Origin: JBMNGN01 sp050949865
GTDB lineage: Bacteria; Bacillota; Syntrophomonadia; Syntrophomonadales; Syntrophomonadaceae
Direction of reading: 5' to 3'
NCBI GenBank assembly: GCA_050949865.1
Contig: JBMNGN010000002.1
Location: forward strand, 124,001-188,000
DNA: 64,000 nt
Positions 26,064 to 34,552 of the stretch are shown in pieces; within the stretch, counting starts at the first letter, position 1; the number at the start of each line of letters is the position of its first letter. The position numbers and the translations under genes were made by a program. Below the pieces are notes generated by a model. That model was not told the origin of the DNA and searched no databases. It saw nothing but the letters and a program-made list of their open reading frames with translations.

Positions 26064-26654
26064 ATGGTTTCAGCCAAGATAGAACATGTTAGAGATGACA
26101 TTATCATATTAAAGCCGGTTTATACTGAAACCGGCGATGCTACCCAGGTATACTTAAAGGACTTAAGCTCGTTTATCGATCCCAGGATCATTAAATCAGC
26201 AGTTAAAGCATTGGTACGCAGTTATGCCATTGATTTAAAAGCCCAGAGACAGATGCTGGGCAGCCACTTGGGCAGAAAAGCGGTTATGCCTTTTTACCTG
26301 GGTAATAACCGGGTGTTTGTTCCCATAAAAATGCGCAATGTAATAGTTGAAAGCGATCCTACCTACGGTTACCTGGATGTTTTATACCTTTCCAGGGTGG
26401 AAGCGGTGGAGAAGAACCGTTCTCGAGTTATCCTGTCCAATGGCATGGAATTGGAAGCTTACAGCCACCAGGCTACTGTTTTGCAGAGCCAGCACCTGGG
26501 CACTATGGTATTAGGATTGCTGGAAAAGACTCAGGAGAAGGATGAAACCGAGGAAGTCCTGGTACAGTCCAGCAGGATGCTGGCCCAGGCCTTGGAGCGC
26601 ATATCCAAACAGCTGGATCAGATTGAAAACAAGCTCTCTCTGATCCGGAACTAG
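26064..26654 (+). CDS. ComK-like predicted DNA-binding protein
   Basis: This protein of about 196 aa resembles the ComK competence-regulator fold in pattern. It has a strand-rich start, then SFIDPRIIKSAVKALVRSYA, the GRKAVMP region, VFVPIKMRN and VEAVEKNRSRVILSNGMELE. The last is like the VTFSNGKTMEL of ComK. A C-terminal coiled-coil (RMLAQALERISKQLDQIENK) is extra. ATG 26064 lies eight bases after GGAGG and is chosen over ATG 26049, which overlaps that site. The stop overlaps the next gene, on the opposite strand, by four bases. The ComK relation is a judgement from spaced motifs and could be wrong. Confidence 0.55.
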   Translation: MVSAKIEHVRDDIIILKPVYTETGDATQVYLKDLSSFIDPRIIKSAVKALVRSYAIDLKAQRQMLGSHLGRKAVMPFYLGNNRVFVPIKMRNVIVESDPTYGYLDVLYLSRVEAVEKNRSRVILSNGMELEAYSHQATVLQSQHLGTMVLGLLEKTQEKDETEEVLVQSSRMLAQALERISKQLDQIENKLSLIRN

Positions 26655-27106
26655 AATAGCTGCAGTATGCCTATTCCGATACCGCTGACCAGGAATCCTG
26701 CCACGGCAATGCCGATGCTGATACTTAGTAACGAAGGCCAGAATCTTAGGCCCAAGAATGATGCGGCCAGGGCGCCGGTCCAGGCACCGGTCCCGGGCAG
26801 GGGAATGGCCACAAATACTATTAAACCCAGCCAGCCCCAGCGCCTTATTTTAATCATCAGCTTGTCACTGCCTCGTTCGCGAAGGCGTAAAATCCATCCG
26901 TGTATAGCGGGAAGTTTTTTCAAATGGGATAAAAGGTATTCAATTCCCAGCAGAATAAAAGGTACGGGGAGCAGGTTGCCGATAAAGGCAAGCCCCCAGG
27001 TTTTAGCTATAGGGAGACCCAGGGCTATGCCCAGGGGAATAGCCCCCCTCAGTTCGATAACAGGGGTAGCTGCGGTTAATAAGACTAAAAGTTCATTGGA
27101 TAGCAA
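26651..27106 (-). CDS. Small multi-drug export family membrane protein (COG2426)
   Basis: This 151-aa integral membrane protein has the family opening TAATPVIELRGAIPLGIALG, the central IRRWGWLGLIVFVAIPLPGT with GAWTGALAASFLG, and a final helix (IGIAVAGFLVSGIGIG). Four or so membrane segments are visible. The family is annotated as small multidrug export from weak evidence, so the substrate is open. The start has only a modest Shine-Dalgarno. It converges on the ComK-like gene with a 4-base overlap. Confidence 0.88.
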   Translation of the reverse strand: MLSNELLVLLTAATPVIELRGAIPLGIALGLPIAKTWGLAFIGNLLPVPFILLGIEYLLSHLKKLPAIHGWILRLRERGSDKLMIKIRRWGWLGLIVFVAIPLPGTGAWTGALAASFLGLRFWPSLLSISIGIAVAGFLVSGIGIGILQLF

Positions 27107-27249
27107 TAATAACAGTCCTTAAAAAATGTGGGCGTTACATTATTCATTATTATAGTTAGTCTTTTACCGGCAAATCAAGGGGTAATTGGCAGGACTGGAC
27201 AGGTGAGGCGGGGTAGAGCAGAAGGACCTGCCCTACCGCCCCATTTGAT

Positions 27250-27429
27250 TTAGGAGATGTCTTTTCCCAGCTTATATATATGGATAAGCCTGGTGCATTG
27301 CAGTTCTATAAGTTTTTCCTTGAGCACCTGTCGTTCTTCCGGGTCAGAGCTTTTTGCTAACCTTTCCTTGGTTTCTTCAATCTCATCCAGAATATTGATT
27401 ATCTTAACTTCAAATTCTTTAGATTGCAT
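27250..27429 (-). CDS. Small coiled-coil protein (59 aa)
   Basis: A 59-codon frame from ATG 27429 reads MQSKEFEVKIINILDEIEET through VLKEKLIELQCTRLIHIYKL to a stop at 27250. A GAGGG Shine-Dalgarno sits close before the ATG. The heptad-like Ile/Leu spacing with many Glu/Lys suggests a short two-helix or coiled-coil protein. It lies 190 bases downstream of the ligand-binding protein gene on the same strand and may share its transcript. Function unknown. Confidence 0.6.
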   Translation of the reverse strand: MQSKEFEVKIINILDEIEETKERLAKSSDPEERQVLKEKLIELQCTRLIHIYKLGKDIS

Positions 27430-27618
27430 TTACCCTCACCAATTCAGGCAGTATTTATTGCATTATATGATTTAGGGTTCCCGGAGGTTCTGAGCCTTTC
27501 ACTGAGAATCTATGACTGCAAGTATTTCGAGAATGGCAGGGAGAGGGCGGGCGAGATATGGACTGTAAAGACTGCCTGCGCCCTCCCTGAATACTGCCTG
27601 CCGATTAGGAATCCCTGC

Positions 27619-29727
27619 CTAACGTTCCTCCCAGGTGGGAGCGGGCCATATGAGCTTGCTTTCAGCCAATTCCAGGGGCCAAACAATTTTAATTTGCTGA
27701 TCGATGATTTGGGTCACCAGGCCGCCAGACAAGGCGTTTTGCCCGTTTTGATCAAATTCCACCCCTTGCCAGGGCATGATTAGCTTGGATTCCCGGATAA
27801 AGGTGCGGGCTAAAGCATTGCGGATATCAATGGGGTTGGTATTCCTGGCCCGGTTGATGGCGTCGGCTAGGACCAGCATACCAGTAAAACTTTGGGCATT
27901 AACTTCATCCAGGTCTTGATTATACTTATCCCTGTACAGGGTGTTGACTTCGTGCGCCAGGGGTTTTCGTTCCCCCAGCCCTGCAGTCCAAGCTGCACGG
28001 CTGATGATATAGTTTGCTTTACTGCCGGCCTGCTCAATTAGTTCAGATAGGATAAAGTCTGTATTTTGGGCTACTAGCCCCTCGGGGAAGCGGTTTAGGC
28101 TTTTTAAGGTCTCTATAACTGTGATAACCCCTGGCAGTTGCTGGTGACTGATAATTACCTTGGGAACCACGCCTAAAAGCCGGTTCATTTCCGCCTTGAG
28201 GGATTTACTCAAGTCGTGGTACATCTCCAAAGCCAGCCATATATCGAGAGACCTGCCCAGGTTGATTTCCAGGGCGGATGCTTCGACACTGGAGGGCGAG
28301 TCATCGGATAGTATGGCCATCGGGCTGGTTTGGATACCCTTTTCCTTCAGATAGGTAAACATATCGAAATAAAGCTGGGTCAGGGCAGTCTCATCAGGGC
28401 AGGTTCTAAAGAACCATTTGAACCCCCGCTGGGTTAATAAAGCAGACGGTGATTCAGGGTTTAAAAAAGGAATCTGCATTACTTCGGCTTGGAGAGATGC
28501 CATTGCGGTAACATTGCTCTGGAAGCAGCCCAGCAATGCTACTGCTCCTTCCTCTTCTACTAACCGCCGGGCTTCCATTCTGCCTATAGCCGGACTTCCC
28601 TGGGAATCCGCCCATAAAATTTTAATTTTGCGGTTTTTCAGGTTAGCCAGCCCTTCCGATTGAGCGAGGGGCAGGGGAAGATTGTAATAGTTATTGATCA
28701 ATTCCGCCGCCAGTTCTACAGCCTGGCGAATCCTTTCCCCAAAGGGGGCGTAAGTTCCGCTGAGGGGGTAGATAGCCCCAATTTTTACTGGTTCTAGTTT
28801 TCGGGGAAGAAATCTTCTTTCCTTGTCTGCCTTCTGCCCCGAATCTTCTTCTGCCTCCGGCTCTGCTTCCGATTCTTCTATCGGCTCTGTTTCTGTCTCC
28901 GGCTCTGCTTCCGTGTCCGCTTCTACTTCCAGCTCGGGTTCTACCACCGGTTCTGACTCAGGCTCAGGCCGGATTTCTGACAGGGCTGCATCATCCGGTT
29001 CAGGTTCGCTTTCGTTGTCGACTTCCTCCTCGGGCCGGGATTCGGGTTCTGTATCGGCAAAGGTATCTTCTTCAGGCTGCGGTTCGGTTTCGCTTTCGCT
29101 GTCGACTTCCTCCTCGGGCCGGGATTCGGGTTCTGTATCGGCAAAGGTTTCTTCTTCAGGCTGCGGTTCGGTTTCGCTTTCGCCACCGACTTCTTCCTCG
29201 GGCCGGGGTTCAGGCTCGATTTCAGATATGGTTTTTTCCTCGGGTTTTGGCTCAGGCTCAGGTTCGGGCTCCTCTGCTGCACGGGCTGGTTCCGGCTCAG
29301 TTCCGGGATCGGCCTGGGCTTCCACGTCAAAGTCCGGCTGAGGATCAACCTTAGCCCCGGCTTCTTCATCCTCTTTCAATTCTAATTCTGATTCCAGCCT
29401 CTCCTGGTAGGAGATCAGGTTGCCGCTGGCATCTTTCCAGAATACGGATACTTCAATATTATAGCTTTCCAGTATGGTAACCATATCTATTTGGAACTGC
29501 GATAGTTGAGATATATCAAAGGTAGCACTTAAAGAGGAAAGCGGACGGATAGTGAGTACGGATATGTTTCTTCTTCTCTTGCGGGGTAGTGAATAGAGGA
29601 TTACCCTGGCCTTGAACCGTTTCGTCCGGTTGTTGTTGGTTACCTTAACCACAAAAAAAGGGTATGGGGTCATACCATCAGAACGGCTCACATTCTGGAT
29701 TAAGCCAGTTGAAAATGCCAAGTTCAT
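27619..29727 (-). CDS. Periplasmic-binding-type (Leu/Ile/Val receptor) protein with acidic Pro/Glu repeat linker
   Basis: This 702-aa protein has three parts. Residues 1-115 are a beta-rich domain (FFVVKVTNNNRTKRFKARVI) of unknown family. Residues 120-310 are an extreme Glu/Pro-rich linker with 28-residue repeats. Residues 315-700 are a type I periplasmic-binding domain like branched-chain amino acid receptors (VKIGAIYPLSGTYAPFGERI, MEARRLVEEEGAVALLGCFQ, VNAQSFTGMLVLADAINRAR). There is no signal peptide or lipobox at the start, unusual for a receptor. ATG follows GGAGGG. No ABC transporter genes are adjacent. It may be exported by another route, sit on spores, or act as a cytoplasmic ligand sensor. 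Confidence 0.85.
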   Translation of the reverse strand: MNLAFSTGLIQNVSRSDGMTPYPFFVVKVTNNNRTKRFKARVILYSLPRKRRRNISVLTIRPLSSLSATFDISQLSQFQIDMVTILESYNIEVSVFWKDASGNLISYQERLESELELKEDEEAGAKVDPQPDFDVEAQADPGTEPEPARAAEEPEPEPEPKPEEKTISEIEPEPRPEEEVGGESETEPQPEEETFADTEPESRPEEEVDSESETEPQPEEDTFADTEPESRPEEEVDNESEPEPDDAALSEIRPEPESEPVVEPELEVEADTEAEPETETEPIEESEAEPEAEEDSGQKADKERRFLPRKLEPVKIGAIYPLSGTYAPFGERIRQAVELAAELINNYYNLPLPLAQSEGLANLKNRKIKILWADSQGSPAIGRMEARRLVEEEGAVALLGCFQSNVTAMASLQAEVMQIPFLNPESPSALLTQRGFKWFFRTCPDETALTQLYFDMFTYLKEKGIQTSPMAILSDDSPSSVEASALEINLGRSLDIWLALEMYHDLSKSLKAEMNRLLGVVPKVIISHQQLPGVITVIETLKSLNRFPEGLVAQNTDFILSELIEQAGSKANYIISRAAWTAGLGERKPLAHEVNTLYRDKYNQDLDEVNAQSFTGMLVLADAINRARNTNPIDIRNALARTFIRESKLIMPWQGVEFDQNGQNALSGGLVTQIIDQQIKIVWPLELAESKLIWPAPTWEER
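29017..29184 (-). repeat. 84-bp tandem coding repeat (two near-identical units)
   Basis: Units 29017-29100 and 29101-29184 differ at about one base and encode 28 residues each, around ETEPQPEE and DTEPESRPEE. A third, diverged unit follows to about 29250. The near-identity at the DNA level implies recent duplication, so copy number may vary between strains. Confidence 0.9.
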
Positions 29728-29801
29728 GAATAACTCCCTCCATTAAATATGTTGATCACTTAAAATTTATTCATGAACCGGTCAACTTAGACATGAAGAA
29801 G

Positions 29802-29837
29802 GAAAGCAGGGGAACGTTCTTTTTGCTTCCTGCTTTC
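29802..29837 (-). repeat. Hairpin repeat (GGGGAACGTTCTTTTTGCTTCC type)
   Basis: A 9-bp stem GAAAGCAGG/CCTGCTTTC encloses GGAACGTTCTTTTTGCTT. Related sequences occur at 30683-30706 and 31345-31389. It sits between two minus-strand genes and could serve as a terminator for the enoyl-CoA hydratase gene's neighbour or be a dispersed REP-like repeat. Confidence 0.6.
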
Positions 29838-29856
29838 TTCCCCCCGCTTCCTCTGA

Positions 29857-30606
29857 TTATTTTTTCAAGGCAGAATTCAGACTGTCTCTAGTATTTTCAT
29901 TAGTTAAGGATATGGTAAAGTAATCTGCTCCAATTTTAATTGATTCTTCAATTCCGGCATTTGCCAGCCAGCGGTTTATCAGTTCTTTTTGCAGGCCTAC
30001 AACATAGGGCGAGTTTCTGATTATTTCCTTCATAGCCTTTTTTGCTTCATCCAGCAGGCTGTCCCTGGGAACTACCCGGTTAATCAAATTAATCTTTAAG
30101 GCTTCTTCGGCGGTTATGACTTTGCCGGTTAACAGCAATTCCCTGGTTTTGACCAGCCCGACTGCAAACGGGAAAAGGGCGGCCTCGATTACCGATGGAA
30201 TGCCTAAATTAACTTCCTGCATGCCGAAGGTGGCATTGTCGGCTGCCACACACATATCACAGGCCAGAATAAATTCCAGGGCCCCCCCGAAACAGTACCC
30301 GTTAATGGCCGCAATTATTGGCTTCCTGTTATACCTGGCTGCGTTTATCATACCGTGCAGCTGCTTTATAAACTCCCGGCCTTCCTCCGGGTTTACCTGC
30401 ATTAGGCTGATGTCTACCCCGGATGAAAACGATTTTCCTGTACCGGTTATGATGATTCCGCGTATGGATTGGTCATCGCTCAGTTTGGTTAAGAGTTCGG
30501 TCAGCCCGGAAATAATATCCTGATTCATGGCATTGACTTTTTCCGGTCGATTGATGGTGATTATGCCAATATTATCAGATTTTTCATATAGGATAAGCTG
30601 ATTCAC
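29857..30606 (-). CDS. Enoyl-CoA hydratase/isomerase family protein
   Basis: This 249-aa crotonase-fold enzyme acts on acyl-CoA thioesters. Visible are GIITINRPEKVNAMN, the oxyanion-hole strand ITGTGKSFSSGVDISLM, AAINGYCFGGALEFILACDM with the second oxyanion Gly and FGMQEVNLGIPSVIEAALF. In classic hydratases two Glu act in the last two motifs. Here ALEF and the following IPSVIE differ somewhat, so isomerase, hydratase or hydrolase activity cannot be told apart. The start is GTG after GGGGAGG. It fits the beta-oxidation theme but has no operon partner. Confidence 0.92.
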   Translation of the reverse strand: MNQLILYEKSDNIGIITINRPEKVNAMNQDIISGLTELLTKLSDDQSIRGIIITGTGKSFSSGVDISLMQVNPEEGREFIKQLHGMINAARYNRKPIIAAINGYCFGGALEFILACDMCVAADNATFGMQEVNLGIPSVIEAALFPFAVGLVKTRELLLTGKVITAEEALKINLINRVVPRDSLLDEAKKAMKEIIRNSPYVVGLQKELINRWLANAGIEESIKIGADYFTISLTNENTRDSLNSALKK

Positions 30607-31103
30607 ATTATATTCCTCCCCTTACATTTCTATTTATTAGTATAAGTATAAGTATATTATATTGTAAAAAAATGACAAGAAAGTAAGGGGACGTTCTTTT
30701 TGCTTCCCGAGTGAATCAGAATTGCCGGGATGATGGCTATTTAGTTTGAAGGCCCGGTATATTGGGGCTTGTCTACCTGAAATTCTGATTGACATAGAGA
30801 AATCCCAGTGCTATTATGCAGTTAAGTTAATAGTTAGATGAGATTAGATGAGATAGAAGAGGTTATTAAGAAGAGAAGAGCTGAGCTGAGTTAGACGAGC
30901 AGGATTTAACCGGCGTATGGCTTATGTCGGTTGTTGTTTTTCATTCACATCTGTGGCGCTTTTCTTCGGCCGGACTTGTACCGGCTGCCTCTTTACCAGC
31001 CTTTGAATCAAGGGACGGTTCCTTTAAATCTTTTAATAATGAACAAACTAAATTTGAGTTGGTTAAAGCAGTTAAATTGGCGGAACGGTCTTTTGAAATC
31101 TGA
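30607..31103 (+). other. Intergenic region with repeat copy and simple sequence
   Basis: There is no intact gene. A copy of the GGGGACGTTCTTTTTGCTTCC repeat lies at 30687-30707 and a shortened form (GGGACGGTTCC) at about 31012. A purine-rich stretch with GAGAT/GAGCT near-repeats spans 30836-30890. Sequence just before 31104 may be further decayed trpB. Confidence 0.4.
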
Positions 31104-31338
31104 TTGATTGAGGAGGATCAGGAAGCATTGCAAGCATTTACCCTTCTGAGCCGAACTGAAGGTATATTGCCGGCCCTGGAAAGTGCCCATGCGGTTGCTG
31201 AGGCCGTGAGAAGGACTCCCTCTATGGATAAGGAACAGGTAATAGGTAATTGTGGTCAATCTATCCGGCCGGGGAGACAAAGATGTGGAAACCGTGGCGA
31301 ATTTAAAGAGGGGCAGCTTCCCACCGGCTGGATCTTAA
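31104..31338 (+). pseudogene. trpB: Tryptophan synthase beta-chain C-terminal remnant
   Basis: The frame from 31104 reads IEEDQEALQAFTLLSRTEGI, then LPALESAHAVAEAVRRTPSM, the well-known C-terminal helix of TrpB. Near 31245 the frame shifts by one, after which VVNLSGRGDKDVETVANLKR completes the TrpB end, where SGRGDKD binds the PLP phosphate region. All upstream parts (PLP lysine, substrate site) are missing and no other trp gene is present. It is a leftover of a deleted or translocated trp operon. Confidence 0.85.
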
Positions 31339-31344
31339 TCTAGA

Positions 31345-31389
31345 GGAAGCAGGGGGACGTCAGACTGTGTGAGAATGCCCCCTGCTTCC
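31345..31389 (+). repeat. Hairpin repeat with 12-bp arms before cysK
   Basis: GGAAGCAGGGGG at 31345 pairs exactly with 31378-31389 around a 21-base loop that starts ACGTCAGACTG. It shares the GAAGCAGGGGGACGT core with the repeats at 29802 and 30683. It could end any residual transcription from the trpB remnant before cysK. Confidence 0.65.
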
Positions 31390-31419
31390 CTGTAATAAAT
31401 TACGAAATGAGGTTTGGTT

Positions 31420-32361
31420 ATGGCAAAAATTTATAAAAGTTTTGCGCAACTTGTGGGATACACTCCGCTTATGGAGCTGGTCAACGTGGAAACAATGCAT
31501 AACCTTAAAGCTGTGATCCTGGCAAAGCTTGAATACTATAATCCGGCGGGAAGCGCCAAAGACAGGATTGCCAAAGCAATGATTGAGGATGCGGAGAAGA
31601 GAGGAGTGTTAAACAGGGAATCAGTAATCATTGAGCCGACAAGCGGGAATACTGGAATTGGACTTGCGGCGGTGGCTGCATCCAAGGGATATCGGGTTAT
31701 ACTGACAATGCCGGAGACAATGAGCGTTGAACGCAGAAACTTGCTAAAGGCTTACGGCGCAGAGATTGTCCTGACGGATGGAAATCTCGGCATGAAAGGG
31801 GCGATTGAGAAGGCAAATGAACTTGCACGGGAAATTCCAAACAGCTTTATACCCGATCAGTTTTCGAACCCCGCAAACCCGAGAATACATTTTGCGACCA
31901 CGGGTCCAGAGATATGGGAACAGACGGGCGGCAGGGCCGATGTTTTTATAGCCGGGGTAGGTACGGGAGGAACAATCACGGGAGCCGGTGAATATTTAAA
32001 AGGCAAAAACCCAAATATCAAAATTGTTGCGGTTGAACCGGCCGCATCTCCGATCCTGTCGGGAGGGAAAAGCGGGCTGCATAAAATCCAGGGTATTGGT
32101 GCGGGATTTGTGCCCGAAGTGCTTAACACAAACATTTACAACGAAATTATTAAGGTTGAAGACGAGGACGCGTTTAACACCGCCCGTGAGATTGCCAAAA
32201 GCGAAGGTGTTTTAGTTGGTATATCCTCTGGCGCTGCAGCTTATGCCGCGATTAAGCTTGCATCGCGGGAAGAAAATGCCGGCAAGACCATCGTCGTTAT
32301 TTTCCCGGATTCGGGCGAGCGCTACCTGTCCACGCCGTTATTTTCAGAAGAAACAATTTAG
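31420..32361 (+). CDS. cysK: Cysteine synthase (O-acetylserine sulfhydrylase)
   Basis: This PLP enzyme makes cysteine from O-acetylserine and sulfide. The 313 residues include NPAGSAKDRIAKAM with the PLP lysine (usual form NPGGSVKDR), EPTSGNTGIGLAAVA, the GVGTGGTITGAGEYL phosphate loop and GISSGAAAYAAIKLA. The C-terminal RYLSTPLF is the normal family end. ATG 31420 lies seven bases after GAGG and is preferred over TTG 31414. It stands alone without cysE. GC content and codon choice look slightly higher in GC than its neighbours, but not enough to claim transfer. Confidence 0.94.
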   Translation: MAKIYKSFAQLVGYTPLMELVNVETMHNLKAVILAKLEYYNPAGSAKDRIAKAMIEDAEKRGVLNRESVIIEPTSGNTGIGLAAVAASKGYRVILTMPETMSVERRNLLKAYGAEIVLTDGNLGMKGAIEKANELAREIPNSFIPDQFSNPANPRIHFATTGPEIWEQTGGRADVFIAGVGTGGTITGAGEYLKGKNPNIKIVAVEPAASPILSGGKSGLHKIQGIGAGFVPEVLNTNIYNEIIKVEDEDAFNTAREIAKSEGVLVGISSGAAAYAAIKLASREENAGKTIVVIFPDSGERYLSTPLFSEETI

Positions 32362-32703
32362 AATAGACGGAGAGATTAAATAAGAATAAAGGTATCAATT
32401 CGAAACCCTTCAGGTTCATGTTGGCCAAGAGCAGCCGGACCCGGCTTCGGATAGAAATAATAGGGGATTTGGACCAGGCGTTCAACAGAGATTAGCTTAG
32501 TATAAGAGGGAGAGAGATAGAAGCTTTGACTTTGTTCGTTTGGCTGTTTTTACAGATTTCCAAGCGGTCAAGGATGAACTGGTCTGATGGTGAAAAAACA
32601 TTAGATACGGAAGATTAAACATAGAAATTTTGCGAAAAGTTATTATTGTAATGGGAATAGAAACGGCTTATGGAGCAGGATATTGAATGTAGGGGGCAGT
32701 CAA
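32362..32703 (+). other. Intergenic region, gene debris
   Basis: A short frame near 32380-32490 reads GINSKPFRFMLAKSSRTRLR, then IEIIGDLDQAFNRD and a stop, with no proper start; it may be the end of a lost gene. A second short stretch near 32525-32615 is AT-rich. I find no promoter I would defend. Confidence 0.35.
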
Positions 32704-33579
32704 ATGCTCAAGCAATTTGCTACCAAGTGCATTAATGTGGATGGGGTTAACATTAACTGTTATTACGCCGGAAACGGTAAGGAAACGATTATATTGCTCC
32801 ATGGTGCCGGTGTTGATTCCGCGCTGCTTTCATGGGCTGAGGTCATGCCATTGCTATCCTCCAATTACCGAGTGGTTGCTCCGGACCTGCCAGGATACGG
32901 GGCAAGTGACCGAATCGAGGGAGAATATACCCTTAGGTTCTATACAGATATGGTCAAAGGAGTAGTCCACGGGTTTAATGTTTCTTCGGTAATTTTAACC
33001 GGACTTTCCTTAGGAGGGGGTATAGGCTTGAATATGGCGCTTACCCACCCGGAACTGGTCAAGATTCTTATACTGGTTGATGCCTGGGGATTATTTGCCA
33101 AGTTGCCATGGCATCGGCTCACTTACTGGTATACCCGTTCCAGACTCAATGTAAAAATGTACAGCTGGGCGGGCAAATACCGCTCTCTGATTAGGTGGTT
33201 GCTTGAATATAGCTTAATTGGAGATAAAACCAAAGTGACTGATGATTTAATCAATGAAACACAAAAAGCGTTGCTGGTACCGGGTGCTGGTACACCGTTT
33301 ATATCCTTTCAAAAAAGCGAAATAACACCTGCAGGCCTTAAAACCGACTTGTTTTCCCGATTGGGAGAGATAAGAATTCCCACCTTATTAATTCATGGCA
33401 GTAAAGATAAGGCAGTTCCGGTTAGACATGCAATTGAGGCCTGCAAGAAGATTCCTGATTGTGAGCTGTATTTGATGGAAGGGTGTAAACATTGGCTGCA
33501 AAAGGAGCGTCCCGAAGAGTTCGCAAAGGCTATTCTTAAATATCTAGAACGAAATCCTGCCCTAAGAGTACGAGATTGA
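32704..33579 (+). CDS. Alpha/beta hydrolase
   Basis: This soluble alpha/beta hydrolase is about 291 aa. The oxyanion region ILLHGAGVDS lies near residue 35, the nucleophile elbow GLSLGGGIGL (Ser near 105), the acid in HGSKDKAVPVRHA and the His in EGCKHWLQKERPEEF. A cap of about 80 residues sits between nucleophile and acid. The fold includes esterases, C-C hydrolases and haloperoxidases; the substrate is unknown. ATG 32704 follows GGGGG by seven bases and is preferred to TTG 32683. A His-Trp pair follows the usual G-H. Confidence 0.92.
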   Translation: MLKQFATKCINVDGVNINCYYAGNGKETIILLHGAGVDSALLSWAEVMPLLSSNYRVVAPDLPGYGASDRIEGEYTLRFYTDMVKGVVHGFNVSSVILTGLSLGGGIGLNMALTHPELVKILILVDAWGLFAKLPWHRLTYWYTRSRLNVKMYSWAGKYRSLIRWLLEYSLIGDKTKVTDDLINETQKALLVPGAGTPFISFQKSEITPAGLKTDLFSRLGEIRIPTLLIHGSKDKAVPVRHAIEACKKIPDCELYLMEGCKHWLQKERPEEFAKAILKYLERNPALRVRD

Positions 33580-33696
33580 TACAAGAGAAAAAACGAAAGT
33601 ATCATACTATTAATAGCTAAGTTAGAAGAAAGATGCATTGTAGGAATAATATATCGAAACCATAACCAGATACATTATATTACTCATCAAATTAAG

Positions 33697-33726
33697 TTGA
33701 ACTTATAAAGATTGGTAATGTAAAAT
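33697..33726 (+). promoter_or_regulatory. Sigma-70-type promoter of VapBC-like operon
   Basis: TTGAAC (33697) and TAAAAT (33721) are separated by 18 bases, 30 bases before the antitoxin start. Confidence 0.55.
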
Positions 33727-33756
33727 ATAGTAAAAGTAATAAAAGGATTTGATAGT

Positions 33757-34005
33757 ATGAGTATTGTGAAAGTAAATCCGAAAGGACAATTAGTAATACC
33801 TATTGAATATCGAAAAAAATATGGCATAGAATCACCTGGACAAGTGCTATTCACAGAAAGGGATGGTTATTTAGTAGTTTTACCTATTCCTAATGATCTG
33901 CTGGATGCAAGAGGTATGCTAAAACCTAAAAAGCCCCTAGATATTAGTCATGCAGAATATAAAAAAGAGGAGCTAAAACTGGAGGGCGAAGTGGATGAAA
34001 AATAG
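33757..34005 (+). CDS. AbrB-domain antitoxin (VapB/MazE-like)
   Basis: This 82-aa protein starts with a SpoVT/AbrB swapped-hairpin domain (VKVNPKGQLVIPIEYRKKYG, GQVLFTERDGYLVVLP), which binds operator DNA. The rest (MLKPKKPLDISHAEYKKEEL) is an acidic/basic tail suited to wrapping the toxin. Its stop overlaps the PIN toxin by 11 bases. It is expected to neutralise the toxin and repress its own operon. Confidence 0.9.
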   Translation: MSIVKVNPKGQLVIPIEYRKKYGIESPGQVLFTERDGYLVVLPIPNDLLDARGMLKPKKPLDISHAEYKKEELKLEGEVDEK

Positions 34006-34405
34006 ATATGTTCTTGATTCATATGCTATACTTTGCTTTCTCCAAGATGAACCTGGGGCTGACAGGGTAGCAGAACTACTTAAACAGGCCAAGGAAGAAA
34101 TCGCCAAATTATTTACTACTTGGGTTAATTTAGGGGAAGTATACTATCGAGTTTGGCGAGAATATGGACAATTTGAGGCTAAAAGGGTTTTAGATGTACT
34201 TTCAACTTGGCCTATGGAAATATTAATAGCAGATTCCGAATTAACGATAATGGCGGCTTCAGTTAAGGCTCAAAACAAACTTGCATATGCTGATGCTTTT
34301 GCTATAGGAGCTGCATTATTACACAGGGCAAAAATAGTGACAGGAGATCCGGAAATACAAGTGGCCAGTAAGAAAATGGATTTCGGTCTATGTTGGCTTA
34401 GGTAA
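33995..34405 (+). CDS. PIN-domain toxin (VapC-like ribonuclease)
   Basis: This 136-aa PIN-domain protein is likely a Mg-dependent RNase cutting tRNA or rRNA. The acidic quartet is visible: LDSYAILCFLQ (Asp 8), VNLGEVYYR (Glu), AYADAFAIGAALL (Asp) and TGDPEIQVA (Asp). It overlaps the AbrB antitoxin, giving a complete type II pair. No frameshift is evident, so it may be active. Confidence 0.92.
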   Translation: MKNRYVLDSYAILCFLQDEPGADRVAELLKQAKEEIAKLFTTWVNLGEVYYRVWREYGQFEAKRVLDVLSTWPMEILIADSELTIMAASVKAQNKLAYADAFAIGAALLHRAKIVTGDPEIQVASKKMDFGLCWLR

Positions 34406-34480
34406 TAACTGGTGGAGACAAACGGAAAAGTATACAGCATTATCCTATAGTAAATTGATACTATCTTTTATGCGATTGTG

Positions 34481-34509
34481 TTGCTCTTGTAAGTACATAT
34501 GAATATAAT
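34481..34509 (+). promoter_or_regulatory. Consensus promoter of RelBE-like operon
   Basis: TTGCTC (34481) and a perfect TATAAT (34504) are separated by 17 bases, 44 bases ahead of the antitoxin start. AT-rich sequence just upstream could hold the antitoxin operator. Confidence 0.7.
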
Positions 34510-34552
34510 AGAGATGTAAAGGTAAACCATAATCCTTAAAAGGGGTTTTTAT

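Noticed and set aside
29017..29250. Possible CRISPR-like or tandem-array locus
   Set aside because: Units are adjacent without spacers and lie in frame within a coding region, so it is a protein repeat.
28823..29341. 172-residue Ser/Gly-rich plus-strand open frame
   Set aside because: It is the antisense of the Glu/Pro-rich repeat linker; its open length follows from that repeat composition and it has no start signals.
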